From the NCBI RefSeq assembly GCF_000247815.1, contig NW_004775934.1, positions 1 through 64,000 of the forward strand: 64,000 nucleotides of DNA. Reading direction: 5' to 3'. This document shows, piece by piece, positions 1 through 10,239 of the stretch. The notes beneath the pieces were generated by a model, which was given only the letters and a program-made list of their open reading frames with translations, was not told where the DNA came from and did no database searches. The first letter of the stretch is position 1. Each line of letters starts with the position of its first letter. Source of the DNA: Ficedula albicollis. Lineage: Eukaryota > Chordata > Aves > Passeriformes > Muscicapidae. Both the position numbers and the translations under genes were made by a program.

Positions 1-455
1 GAGAATCTTCTTTTTGCCTGAGGTGTTTTTGCAGGTGAAGGTGGTCAGTCAGACATATTTAGAATACAAGCTATAAGCTGTCTGTATCCCTTGTGAATGT
101 GGTCCTCTCCTGTTCTTTCCCTTTCGTCACAGCCAGTGACTCTTGGCTGACAGGGACAAGCTGTAGTGGCTGACTGCTTTGTTCTGTTTGACTTGAGGTG
201 GACGTGTTGATATCTCACCGGCCAACCTGTGAGGACTTTGAACAAATGACTGGAAACGAAGAGCCCCAGGGTCGGCGTGAGGCAAGGGAGCTGTTCCAGC
301 CAGAGATGCTGCAGGTTGGACACGTCCCAAAGATGGTGCAGGAGAAGAGAGTTCAATGGGAGGAGGTAGAACATTAGAACACGGAGAAGGAAATGTGTCT
401 GCAGCCTTAGGAGGGGGAAAAGAGTCCTTGGGAGGAAGTGGAATGGTCATTGTAG
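1..455 (+). repeat. Segmental duplication copy A, possible PAK3-like CRIB-region remnant
   Basis: This block is nearly identical to 6541-6990, with scattered single-base differences, so it is one half of a dispersed duplication. On the plus strand, roughly 194-376 gives an open segment containing ISHRPTCEDFEQMTG and ending in a stop at 374-376. The spacing of the S/D-F-E and T-G residues weakly resembles the CRIB region of p21-activated kinases, and the linker exon of a PAK3-like gene follows at 688. The duplication is seen directly. The CRIB reading is a low-confidence inference because the HxGF-type core is missing. Confidence 0.6.
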
Positions 456-464
456 CAGTCACAC

Positions 465-1495
465 TTCAGAAAATCCATTAAAATGGAACACGAAAATGGC
501 TACAGTCTTGAATTAAAGCTGGCTTCGGTTTTGACCATTTGGTTTCAGAACTGGCTATCCAAAAAAATCCAGTCTAAAACCTCTGCATGTGGCTGACAGC
601 AGCTTCCTTAGGGCTTGCATTTCAAATGGGATCTCAGGGTGACCTCTCCCAGCCACCTTTCTGACACAAACCCATTTCTTGTCTCAGGACTTCACAGGCT
701 CTTATACTGAACCTGCTGCAGTAGCAGCAGCAGCAGCAGCAGCGGTGTCGTCCAGAGGTATGTATACTCCCCCACCTGAGAATTGCAGCTCAGAAACTGC
801 TTGGTCCATCTCCAGCACTGACACAGCTGCTGCTCAGCAACAGGAGATCCAGGATGACTCCCTGGAGCTACAGAGTACGTCTGGTGTATTTCTTGTCTGG
901 GGGACAATGAATGTGTGCTCATGTCAGCATAGCTGTACCAAATGTTCCTCCTCAGTCTGTGTCACAAGGGCATTTGGGACTCCCCACAGGAGCTGCTGTG
1001 CCCTGAGGCAGTGAGAGAGTGTTCTGGGTGTTCCTGCTACCTCTGAGGGTAGCTTGGACTGCCTGGAATTTGCCTGGGCTTCCCTCTCTGCTGAAGGCAG
1101 AACCAGGGATTGTTCCTGGATCAGCAGAAGGCTGTGGCTGCTTGAGTCCTACCCATTGGCACAACTTCTGCTCACATCAGTCTCTAGGAAAACACATCAA
1201 GACCTTCATGATTCTGCAGCATAACTTATTGAATGTACTTCTTGCCCATACCAGCTGCCACTGCTGTGCTCTCAGATAAGAACCTGCATGGTTGAGGAGC
1301 CAACCCAGTTGATTCTGTGTCTGACATCACCTGTTGGTGATCTTGGGACCTGTTGGTGTTTCTGGGACAAAAAGGGCATTGATTTGCACCTCGTTGTGTC
1401 TGATCTCCAAGCCAATCCTGTTGTGTCCTGAATGGGAACAACAGCTTGTGAGGGGCTCAGGCTGGCTCTGGTTTCTTCCCTTTGCTTGTCAGTGC
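465..1495 (+). repeat. Tandem duplication, copy 1 (1,484-bp period)
   Basis: This block recurs at 1949-2979 with almost no differences; one seen is ccattaaaa versus ccatgaaaa near the left edge. Every reading frame inside is conserved between the copies. The left junction lies at the cttcagaaaatcc sequence and the right junction after cttgtcagtgct. The unit carries one PAK3-like linker exon. Such identity means a very recent duplication, gene conversion or an assembly duplication. Confidence 0.93.
688..874 (+). pseudogene. PAK3-like kinase, linker exon before the kinase domain (copy 1)
   Basis: The exon lies between an acceptor (cttgtctcag) and a donor (agagtacgt) and reads in frame from its first base for 62 codons. 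After a polyalanine run encoded by (GCA)n comes the pattern YTPPPENCSSETAW, which matches in spacing the TPPxxENxxSST segment of vertebrate PAK3 just upstream of the kinase domain. It ends in a Q-Q-x-E-I-x-D-D-S-L-E-L-Q stretch corresponding to the DEEILEKLR helix of PAKs. PAK3-like genes are expanded in songbirds. No following exon for the start of the kinase domain was found close by, so the copy is probably non-functional. The family call is moderately sure. Confidence 0.5.
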
Positions 1496-1948
1496 TTGGG
1501 CTTGGCTTTGCCAGCCTTGTTGTGGTGGCTGCCGTGCCCCTGATGGCTGGTGTGACTGCAGAGGCAGGAGCCTTCCTCAGCTGGCAGAGTCCCGTTGCTG
1601 CCCAGCAGCACAGAGCTGCCCCGAGGCAGCAGCCCCTCCTCTGGGCTGGCTTCTGCATGGCAGAGCCTGGACTCACCAGAGGGTCAGCATCTCCTCCGGG
1701 CAGCTGTCCGTGTCACGCTGGCACCTGAGGAGAGCTGCTGTCCTTGCTGTCCCTGCCAGGCACTCACACGGCTCGGTGGTCCACGCCAGGTGTCTTTCTG
1801 TGTTGCTCTTTCTTCTTTCCCTTGTTTTGTCTCTGAGAAAGATCCCCAGCCTGGGAAAGATCCCAGCTGGAGCTGTGAAAACTCAACAGCCTGGGAAAGA
1901 AACAGATTAGGTTTCTGCAAGAGCCTTCAGCCGTGTCCACAGACATCC
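1496..1948 (+). other. Spacer between the tandem copies
   Basis: This unique spacer separates the two 1,031-bp copies. Its first ~90 bases (ttggctttgccagcc onward) resemble 3288-3376 downstream of copy 2 at roughly 90% identity, so the ancestral unit extended further right than the nearly identical part. I see no convincing exon in it. Confidence 0.5.
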
Positions 1949-2979
1949 TTCAGAAAATCCATGAAAATGGAACACGAAAATGGCTACAGTCTTGAATTAA
2001 AGCTGGCTTCGGTTTTGACCATTTGGTTTCAGAACTGGCTATCCAAAAAAATCCAGTCTAAAACCTCTGCATGTGGCTGACAGCAGCTTCCTTAGGGCTT
2101 GCATTTCAAATGGGATCTCAGGGTGACCTCTCCCAGCCACCTTTCTGACACAAACCCATTTCTTGTCTCAGGACTTCACAGGCTCTTATACTGAACCTGC
2201 TGCAGTAGCAGCAGCAGCAGCAGCAGCGGTGTCGTCCAGAGGTATGTATACTCCCCCACCTGAGAATTGCAGCTCAGAAACTGCTTGGTCCATCTCCAGC
2301 ACTGACACAGCTGCTGCTCAGCAACAGGAGATCCAGGATGACTCCCTGGAGCTACAGAGTACGTCTGGTGTATTTCTTGTCTGGGGGACAATGAATGTGT
2401 GCTCATGTCAGCATAGCTGTACCAAATGTTCCTCCTCAGTCTGTGTCACAAGGGCATTTGGGACTCCCCACAGGAGCTGCTGTGCCCTGAGGCAGTGAGA
2501 GAGTGTTCTGGGTGTTCCTGCTACCTCTGAGGGTAGCTTGGACTGCCTGGAATTTGCCTGGGCTTCCCTCTCTGCTGAAGGCAGAACCAGGGATTGTTCC
2601 TGGATCAGCAGAAGGCTGTGGCTGCTTGAGTCCTACCCATTGGCACAACTTCTGCTCACATCAGTCTCTAGGAAAACACATCAAGACCTTCATGATTCTG
2701 CAGCATAACTTATTGAATGTACTTCTTGCCCATACCAGCTGCCACTGCTGTGCTCTCAGATAAGAACCTGCATGGTTGAGGAGCCAACCCAGTTGATTCT
2801 GTGTCTGACATCACCTGTTGGTGATCTTGGGACCTGTTGGTGTTTCTGGGACAAAAAGGGCATTGATTTGCACCTCGTTGTGTCTGATCTCCAAGCCAAT
2901 CCTGTTGTGTCCTGAATGGGAACAACAGCTTGTGAGGGGCTCAGGCTGGCTCTGGTTTCTTCCCTTTGCTTGTCAGTGC
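1949..2979 (+). repeat. Tandem duplication, copy 2
   Basis: Second copy of the 465-1495 block, offset by exactly 1,484 bases. Homology to copy 1 is interrupted at about 2980 by a 300-bp LTR-like insertion and resumes at about 3288. The insertion therefore happened in this copy only, or copy 1 lost it. Confidence 0.93.
2172..2358 (+). pseudogene. PAK3-like kinase, linker exon (copy 2)
   Basis: Identical in translation to the exon at 688-874, with the same acceptor and donor. This copy is the better placed to precede the kinase-type exons at 5972, 9552, 16314 and 17242, which all lie downstream on the same strand. The exon coding for the PAK segment between the linker and the glycine loop was not found. 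Confidence 0.5.
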
Positions 2980-2982
2980 TCA

Positions 2983-3283
2983 TGTTTGGGTATTACAGTA
3001 TTTGGGTTCGCTGTTGGAGACAGACAACATGTGACAAAAGCTTCTTTATTTTTCTTAGCCCTTCCTAAACACAGAGATTGAATCTCCTGGATATACACAT
3101 GAAATCGGTTGGCGTCTTAACACACCCATTTCCCTGGCCATTGATACATCTACACCTGTGGTTCAACAAATTGGCTGGGATCATTTGAAAGTGTTCAATC
3201 CATCCTATCATTGCTCACCTAGGGGACCGTCCACCTCAAGGCTGGTTGAATGCAGGAGGCTGCCCCAGACCTTGTGCATCACA
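2983..3283 (-). mobile_element. Solo LTR-like insertion in duplication copy 2
   Basis: The segment is absent from the paralogous position in copy 1, where cagtgct runs directly into tgggctt. Read on the minus strand it starts TGTGATGC and ends CCCAAACA, so it has TG...CA ends. It carries an AATAAA poly(A) signal (plus-strand tttatt near 3043) followed by a U5-like stretch. About 300 bp is short but acceptable for an avian ERV LTR. No clean target-site duplication is visible. Confidence 0.5.
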
Positions 3284-3713
3284 ATACTTGGGCTTTGCCA
3301 GCCTTGCTGTGGTGGCTGCCCTGCCCCTGATGGCTGGTGTGGCTGCAGAGGCCGGAGCCTTCCTTAGCTGGCGGGGTTAGTGATAGGGAAAGCCAATGGG
3401 GAGTGACAGTGCGGGGCAATGTGACAAGAGATCCAGGGAAGGGAGAACAATCTAGGGGATGTACATAAATGGGAGACGGTGGCTAAACTGGAATGGTCAG
3501 GGCCAGCAGGCCAATGGGACATCAAAACTGAGGAGGAATTAACAGGTGAAGGTGCAAAGCTTTGTGGGAAAGAGGCTTTTCTCCCCACAGCCGCGGAGTA
3601 TATCACTTATGAATCTTTCCAAGGTCAAGGGCTGACTTTAGTCACTGACCTTGGGCCTCCACACCTAGAGAGAGGTCCCTTCAAAGGAGTGTAGAACGTG
3701 TGCCAGCCACTTG

Positions 3714-4009
3714 TGCTGCAGAGTTGCCTGTCTTCCTGTAGTTGTTCCTGTTCCTGTTGTTGTTACCCAGTTGAGCAGAAAGTGCTCAGAGCCCCAGAGA
3801 GTGGGGCTGCCTTTTCTATCTCCTGGAAGGTGGGATCTCGGCTTTGAAATGAGCATCTTGCATTTTCTTTCCCTTAGGGAGAATGATGAACATGGAAAAT
3901 CCCAAGATGCAATATATTGATGTGGAAATTATTGGAAACGCGTGAGTCCAATCACAGTTACTACTACGAAATCCTGGGCCAGGTGTTTTTCTGGTGGAAT
4001 ATCTATTTC
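3714..4009 (+). repeat. Older PAK3-like duplicated block, copy A (left part)
   Basis: Homologous to 9355-9680 over the (TTG)n-rich start, the agcagaaagtgctcagagcc segment, one exon-like segment and its downstream intron. Divergence is clearly higher than for the 465/1949 duplication. Homology breaks at 4016, where a mobile element is inserted, and resumes at 5359. Confidence 0.85.
3878..3941 (+). pseudogene. PAK3-like kinase, alpha-C/beta-4 exon (copy A)
   Basis: The exon lies between an acceptor (ttcccttag) and a donor (gtgagt) and is 64 nt long with phase 2 at both ends, the same as its paralogue at 9552-9615. In the phase that joins the downstream kinase exon it reads MMNMENPKMQY, compatible with a decayed MxxNxNPN segment of the PAK alpha-C region. 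Similarity is weak and the assignment leans on exon phase and position. Confidence 0.38.
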
Positions 4010-4015
4010 AAGTGT

Positions 4016-5358
4016 TGTCTTGGTTTGATTTGGATTTGACAGTTCTAATATATTCAATTTCTTTTAGAGATACATAGGATTTAGCAGCAGAGACAAGGCA
4101 GGCCTAAGACTGTAAAAGGATATATAAAAGCAATTCCTTAATAACACAGGAAAAAAAAAATCAGAATAAGATTTCCAGATCATTCCCTCCTCCCTCCCCC
4201 GTTTCATATTTCTGACCTTCCAAATTTTTTAACAGCAACATACAGAGAACACTTCAGTCATTTATCCACTTAAATAATCATTTCAGTTCACTCTAGAGAG
4301 AAAAGTTCATTTTTTGGTTTAGGCATAGGGGATGTCTTCACTTTCAAAATTTGCATCCATCCGGGGAAAAATTTGCAAATTGTGGGACTTTCTCCCATCT
4401 TCACAGTCTTTTCAGAGGTGTGTTATCGGCTATGTTACACACATGGGGTATTAGTTTTAAGGGCGAGCTATTCAAAGACAAAAGTTCTCTTCATCTCTTT
4501 TTTTCATCAAATGTCTCTGTCCATCTTTCCAGTCTCTAGGACATAGAGCCCCATTGCCTCGAGACAGAGGATCTTTTTCCTCTAGCTCTTCAGCCCCCCC
4601 AAGTAGTTTCCCACAATTTAAAGGAATTTTTGTGTACTCCAGTCCCCTCATAGCCCACAAAAAAGGTTTTTCAGCCAACTTGCCAGTGCCATCTCTTCAA
4701 TCTCTTTCCATCTGGAAACTCAGCTTTCATTTCACTGACTTGAGTAGACTCCTTGCTTTATTCTTTCATTCAGGGGAGCTCAGGAGATCCACAGTCTTAT
4801 CTGGACATTAGAAGGGTTAAAATTACACCCAGAAGGTGAAGGAGTTGGGCCAGGCCATGCTGGGAAATGTGCCTGGGCTTTTCGGGCCGCACGGGCTGTG
4901 CAGAGGAGGAGATGAAAACTGCAAAGTCCAGCTGCAGTTCCCGGCGGCAGAGCCCCAGCTAAGCTGCAGCCACACTGGAGAGGGACCAGGACCCCAACAA
5001 AAGTCTCCCTTTCCCCTGGCTACCAGGTCCTCAAGCTGAAAACAGGGGCAGGGGACCCTCGGTGGCTCCACCAGCCCGGCCCCGGCCAGGCCTCATGGGG
5101 AGGGGTGCTGGGCCAGCCGGGGCCAGGGCTGGGTGTTGCTTGAGTGACAGACAGAAGTGAAAAGAGACAGATTAACTTTACTGGCATGATTTATGAAAAC
5201 GAAATAACTTTTAAATTAGTTACTCAGGCTGTCAATTATTAAATCATCCCTCCAATTGGTCCCCACAGCCCAGAGGGGAAACTCTCACAGAGGGAACAGC
5301 CCTCCTGTGTTTCTGTGCTCTTTCTCTCAGGCGACCTTCCTCCATGCAAAACCAGCAG
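4016..5358. mobile_element. 1.34-kb LTR-type insertion with 6-bp target-site duplication
   Basis: The element starts TGTCTTGGTTTG and ends CCAGCAg. It is bracketed by aagtgt at 4010-4015 and 5359-5364. The paralogue near 9680-9702 reads tttcaagtgtgaagtcag without interruption and is the exact empty site. The 6-bp duplication and TG...CA ends fit a class II-like ERV solo LTR. No retroviral coding frame is visible. The interior has an AT-rich left part and a GC-rich segment at about 4840-5140. Confidence 0.7.
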
Positions 5359-5505
5359 AAGTGTGAAGTCAGAGAATCTGCAAACACATACAGACTGTGG
5401 TTAGATCATCAGTGCTGATCAGAATTTTGGTCACAAGTGTGGTCAGAAGGCATTGGCAAAGACATCTCCATGCTGCCAAGGTCTTGCCTGCAGTAAGGAA
5501 CAGGA
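5357..5505 (+). repeat. Older PAK3-like duplicated block, copy A (right part)
   Basis: Continues the block after the 4016-5358 insertion and matches 9683-9784. The segment catctccatgctgccaagg at 5467 is the uninterrupted version of the site where the 5.8-kb ERV sits in the other copy (right flank at 15582). Similarity ends at about 5505. Confidence 0.8.
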
Positions 5506-5971
5506 CCTGGAAGATCTTGTCTCTAAAGTGTGGGACAGCTCAGTGTTAATTTCCTTAGCATTTTTTAACATCTCCAAATCATATGGCCATACTAATGAAA
5601 GGAGAAGAATCTTGCTTTCCTGAAAGAGCAACTTGCCCCCTACAATAGCTGTCAGATAACCATTCTCAGGAACATTTCTTTCCAAGTGTTTGCTGAAGGA
5701 AATACTCTGTGATCAGGATAAAAACTGCACAATTTAGAAACTGAAAGCCAAGATGAAAGAATGAGCTCTCTCTTTGAGCTGAGGAAGTAAACAGCAACAC
5801 TCCAGGATCAGGCCCACTGCACATTGGAGGAAAATGCATCTGCTGCCTTCTGGCAGACCACTCCTGCATCCTGCAGGTTTTAGGCACTTACAGCAGAGAT
5901 GCCCTCTGTGGGCTGGCTTTCAGTCCAAGATCTAAATGGCTTCTCCTCTCTTTGCTTTGTTTTGTTTCTAG

Positions 5972-6020
5972 GACTCTTGGAGACATTTGTAGAGCAATTG
6001 CCAACGCCACAGGAAGAGAG
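5972..6020 (+). pseudogene. PAK3-like kinase, glycine-loop exon
   Basis: The exon lies between an acceptor (tttgtttctag) and a donor (gtaaat). It reads TLGDICRAIANATGRE, which aligns with the GxxGxVYxAxDxATGQE segment forming the ATP-binding loop and strand beta-2 of PAK kinases. The ATG-R/Q-E end falls on the known PAK exon boundary. The exon with the VAIK lysine that should follow was not found. Confidence 0.55.
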
Positions 6021-6540
6021 GTAAATGTCACAAGCCCCTGCAGACTCTGCAGCTCTTGAGGGCTTTCCCCTCTGGTGTGAGCTGTGGCTGGAGCTTTGGG
6101 TAGAGCTCTGCAGTAAAGGCACAAGAAGCACAGACTGGTGCCAGCCTGCAAATTGCACTTGGGACAGTCTTTGTCCTTCTCAGCTGCCAGAAGAAGGTGA
6201 GGAGGGCAGCAGTTCCTTTGAGAGAAGGACATGCTCACTCGCTCTCATTTGCTGAAACAAAGGTGATGCCTTAGAGCATCTCACTGCTCTTTGGGGTACA
6301 GCTTCAGAGCTGTGTTCTCTTTTCTGGCTGCCAGCAAATACTTCTGAATGTTCCTGGTAGTTCCTATAGACCAGTTTGCAGCAGAGGCATTTCAGTACAG
6401 ACCCAGTCTTTGTCTTGTATTGAATAGTGTTTCTCCAAATAAAACCAAACTTGCCTATACACACACACACAGAGGGAACCAGGCTTTTCTTTCCTCCTGT
6501 AACTTTCTGGAGGACAGTTAATGACTGGAACGTGGTCAGT

Positions 6541-6990
6541 TCCTGATCTTTTTCTTGCCTGAGGTGTTTTTGTAGGTGAAGTTGGTCAGTCAGACATATT
6601 TAGAATACAAGCTACAAGCTGTCTGTATCCCTTGTGAATGTGGTCCTCTCCTGTTCTTTCCCTTTCGTCACAGCCAGTGACTCTTGGCTGACAGGGACAA
6701 GCTGTAGTGGCTGACTGCTTTGTTCTGTTTGACTTGAGGTGGACGTGTTGATATCTCACCGGCCAACCTGTGAGGACTTTGAACAAATGACTGGAAACGA
6801 AGAGCCCCAGGGTCGGCGTGAGGCAAGGGAGCTGTTCCAGCCAGAGATGCTGCAGGTTGGACACGTCCCAAAGATGGTGCAGGAGAAGAGAGTTCAATGG
6901 GAGGAGGTAGAACATTAGAACACGGAGAAGGAAATGTGTCTGCAGCCCAAGGGGGGAGAAAGGAGTCCTTGGGAGGAAATGGAGCGGTCA
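6541..6990 (+). repeat. Segmental duplication copy B (pair of 1-455)
   Basis: Nearly identical to the start of the window, including the same frame with DFEQMTG and its stop. Homology ends at about 6990 where an LTR begins; the corresponding point in copy A runs into the 465 tandem-duplication junction. The two copies are in direct orientation about 6.5 kb apart. Confidence 0.85.
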
Positions 6991-6991
6991 A

Positions 6992-7480
6992 TGTTGTAGA
7001 CAGCTGTAAAGCTAGGAAGCGGTGAAAGAACATAGCAACAAAACTCCTTCCAGGCAGCAAGAACGAGTGATTTATTGAAAAGCCATGGCATATATATAGG
7101 ATAGATTGGGCAAACAAAGTAGAAAAGATTCATTGGTCAAAGAAGGCATCACCTCTGAAAACATGCTTTCTGCAAAATATCACAGTTGATGCGTGCAAAG
7201 AAGTTACTGTCCTGATTCATCTGCCATAAATACAGACATGCCTTTGAAAACTGATGAGCTAAAACTGCTCTGTTTGTGAGAAGAGGCTTGAAGTCCTTTA
7301 TATTCTCAAGGTTATCTTGACAAAGCTTATACTGTTTGTTTTGAGAAGACAAAGTCCTTTTTTTTCCTCCAAGATCATCTGTGAACAGAGTTCTCTAATA
7401 AGCAACCTCCTGCCTTCTCATTCAAAGAGATGTCTAGTAGCAGGAATGTTAATTGGCTAAAATTTCATAGTGTTTTCTAT
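6992..7480 (-). mobile_element. ERV LTR on the minus strand (distal end uncertain)
   Basis: Minus-strand reading shows a TATA-type sequence (CTATATATATGCC, near 7090-7102) followed by AATAAATCACT (plus-strand tttatt near 7070), then a short U5-like stretch ending at the TG/CA boundary at 6992. The boundary is set by loss of homology with copy A. The far end and the target-site duplication could not be placed. Confidence 0.55.
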
Positions 7481-9354
7481 AATAAGGTAGATTTGAAAAG
7501 CGGCTTCAGAGGAAAATACTCCACCTACCAATAAAATACGATTTAATACCAGACATTTTAATTCTTACTAATCGCAGTAGTATTTAATTTTGGTTTTTAT
7601 TAATAATCAGTGGGAACTAGGGAGTGGGCTACAGACAGCTAACTTGCTTTGCTATACTGTTCTACTTACTGCATATGTGAATTATAACTACATTTTACCT
7701 ATTTTTCTGTGTAGATAGAGGAGGCAAGAGGGATAAGAGTAATTTGTAGTAGAAGAGTTTACTGCTTGCTTGAAAACTTTCTTATTTGAAGCAAATGGAG
7801 AAAGCACAACAAGATCTTTTTAGTGTTTATTGAATATTTACTATTATAAACAGCTTTTTCTTTAACAGTATAAGATGATTTCCACAGCAGATGTGCATTT
7901 ACACTGTTCAAGTACATCATTCCTCGCAGTACAATCAACAGTTGCTGGACATTAATGGAATCCTCTCAGGGGAGAAGTCTGTTATCTCTTTGATGGGAAC
8001 AGATCTTTTATCAACCATGATTGTTAATACAGCTGAGGGAGACCAGAGAGACTGTTAATTATTCTGTTTGGAGGTGCTTTAATGAAGTTATCAGCAAAGT
8101 ACATATGTGAACTTTCTTTTACAAAATAAAGCTTAAAATAAATATGAAAATAGATTTTAAGGGGGCAAAATGGCATTGGCCTGCAGATGGATTGCAATGT
8201 TTGTGACCATAGGTACATTTGTTACTTTAGCATCTTTTCTAATGTGATTCATGCAAGAGAATTTTTATTTTAGCAATGACCATTACTTTTTGCTGGTAGT
8301 ATATTTTCCTGGTAATTACTGCCTTCCCCCCAACTCCTCCCCAGTCAAATTTTCTACCTGGTGGTGTTTTTTAGATTATCACATCTTTATTCAGAGCATT
8401 GTCAGCACCTAAACAGATCTGACTCAGATAGGGAGAAGGGTGGGTCCTCCAGTACCAAAAGCTATTGATCAAACTCCAGAATTCTGGGACAGCCCTCCTG
8501 CTTTGAGATGCCTTTATCAGACAATATATGCACATCCATGCCTAGTGAGCTTGAACTGAAAACCCAGTTGCAAAAAAGGGAATTGGACACGACACTGGGA
8601 GAAGAGAGCAGTAATACCGATGTGGGAGAGCCTCCTTTAAGAAGGAAAAGTTTTTAAAAGACTGGAATTTGGAGGTTTTGTTCTTCTGTTCCCTTATGTT
8701 CCCATATGCATGGACAAAGAGATGAGTAGTGCCACATAATTCCTTCATTCTCATCTCTTGCATTCTTCCCATGAGTTACTGTCAATCAGTGGAGAAGTCA
8801 TGTGTTTGAGCCAAAGCTGCTGTCAGTTATTTTCTCACTTTTTTTTTTGTTAAAGACTTTTTCCATCGGTGTTATTCTAGCTCTTCTACTATACCACATG
8901 GGTGCCAGAATCATACTCTTTTACAGCTGTGGGAGCAAAGGCTGAATAAAATAAATCTCTAATGAGTGGTAATTCTCCTGCCCTCTACTACGCCCAATTT
9001 CTGTCTGGTCCTGGTAGTTTCAGCAAAAGGTGGTTTTGCACTGCTTCCTACAGAATCATTTATGCATTGTTCTTCAGCAAAAATCTTCAAACTAATGTTT
9101 ATACATCAGGTAATTATGGTGTCTCCCAAGGCTCATTTTTCATACACCCAGAACATCATCTTGTATATTTTTTGATGTAAAGGCTTTTGGGAATTTTGGC
9201 TATGTGAAAGTAGTACTCTTTCCAGACATCCCTTAAAGATCAAATATCTTGAAGGAATGCAGGCTTTTACCAGAACCAAAGGAAAAGGACAGGATGTGGC
9301 CAGTGAGAAAGAGGATTGATTAACAGTAAACACAGTTTCTAAACAGGTTTTCAC
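7481..9354. other. Non-coding interval, nothing recognised
   Basis: This is AT-rich sequence with only short open frames. I see no conserved exon, RNA gene or clear repeat boundary. It may include internal or flanking remnants of the LTR element at 6992. Confidence 0.4.
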
Positions 9355-9784
9355 TTGTGCTGCAGAGCTACTTGTCTTCCTGTTGTTGTTCTTCCTGTTC
9401 CTGTTGTTGTTGTTGTTGTTTCTGTCATTGTTACTGTTTCCCAGTTGAGCAGAAAGTGCTCAGAGCCCCAGAGAGTGGGGCTGCATTTTCTATCTCCTGG
9501 AAGGTGGGTTCTCGGCTTTAAAGTGAGCATCTTGCATTTTGTTTCTCTTAGGGAGAATGATGAACATGGAAAATCCCAGGGCACAATACATGGAATGGGA
9601 AAATACTGGCAGCAGGTGAGTCTAATCACAGATACTACTACAAAACTATGGGCCACGTGTTTTTCTGGTAGAATATCTATTTCAAGTGTGAAGTCAGAGA
9701 GTCTGCAAACACGTTCAGACACTGGGGTTCTATTGTCAGTGCTGGTCAGAGTTTTGGTCAGAAGGCATTGTCAAAGGCATCTCT
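9355..9784 (+). repeat. Older PAK3-like duplicated block, copy B (left of ERV)
   Basis: Homologous to 3714-4009 plus 5357-5477. It is uninterrupted at the point where copy A carries the 1.34-kb element, but is itself interrupted after gcatctc at 9777-9783 by the ERV. The block resumes at 15582. Confidence 0.85.
9552..9615 (+). pseudogene. PAK3-like kinase, alpha-C/beta-4 exon (copy B)
   Basis: The 64-nt exon lies between ttctcttag and gtgagt. It ends in phase 2 (...GGC AGC AG) and joins the first base of the exon at 16314 to give a serine before YLLDEELW, just as PAK exons join in ...LDS-YLVGDELW. It reads MMNMENPRAQYMEWENTGS, a much decayed alpha-C to beta-4 segment. Phase agreement with the next exon is the best support. 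Confidence 0.45.
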
Positions 9785-10224
9785 TGTCGCAATAGCGATG
9801 GACAAGGACACCTGTTTCTTTATCCACCATGGCCAATCTTTATTCTTCACAGCTCATTTTTATGTGTTTATCAGAACACATCATGTTTAATTCTAAGTGG
9901 TTAGCAATTTCGTAGTTGAACATTATAGTTCATTTGTTGGCAATGTCTAGTCCATGTGTCCATCAAAAATTTTCTTCTCTAGATATGTTTGCATTCTTGT
10001 CTCTTGGGAAGTAGATGTTTCACACGGGTAGAATGTTTCTCCTCAAAGGTGCAAATTATTTTCCCACAAGAATAAATTGATATGCAAACTGATTTTCACT
10101 GTTACAATTCCTTTCTCAGGGGAATTTATCAGGCTAGCTGTTTGCTGTACCGAGCTTAAGCAGCAAGGCCTGAAGCATGATTTTACAAGGCCTTTCTTTT
10201 GTAAGGTTTTACCCACATGTCACA
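9785..10224 (-). repeat. 3' LTR of the 5.8-kb ERV
   Basis: Minus-strand reading starts TGTGACATG and ends GCGACA. It contains ACATAAAAATGAG (TATA-like) and AATAAAGATTGG (poly(A) signal, plus-strand ctttattc near 9840). It matches 15149-15580 along its length with many substitutions and small indels. Confidence 0.8.
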
Positions 10225-10228
10225 AATG

Positions 10229-10239
10229 CCCCTTTTTTG
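10229..10239 (-). other. ERV polypurine tract
   Basis: Minus-strand AAAAAAGGGGC lies four bases outside the 3' LTR start, where retroviruses prime plus-strand DNA synthesis. Confidence 0.65.

Noticed and set aside
712..745. Trinucleotide GCA repeat as an expansion-type locus
   Set aside because: It is short, encodes a modest polyalanine run, and has the same length in both tandem copies.
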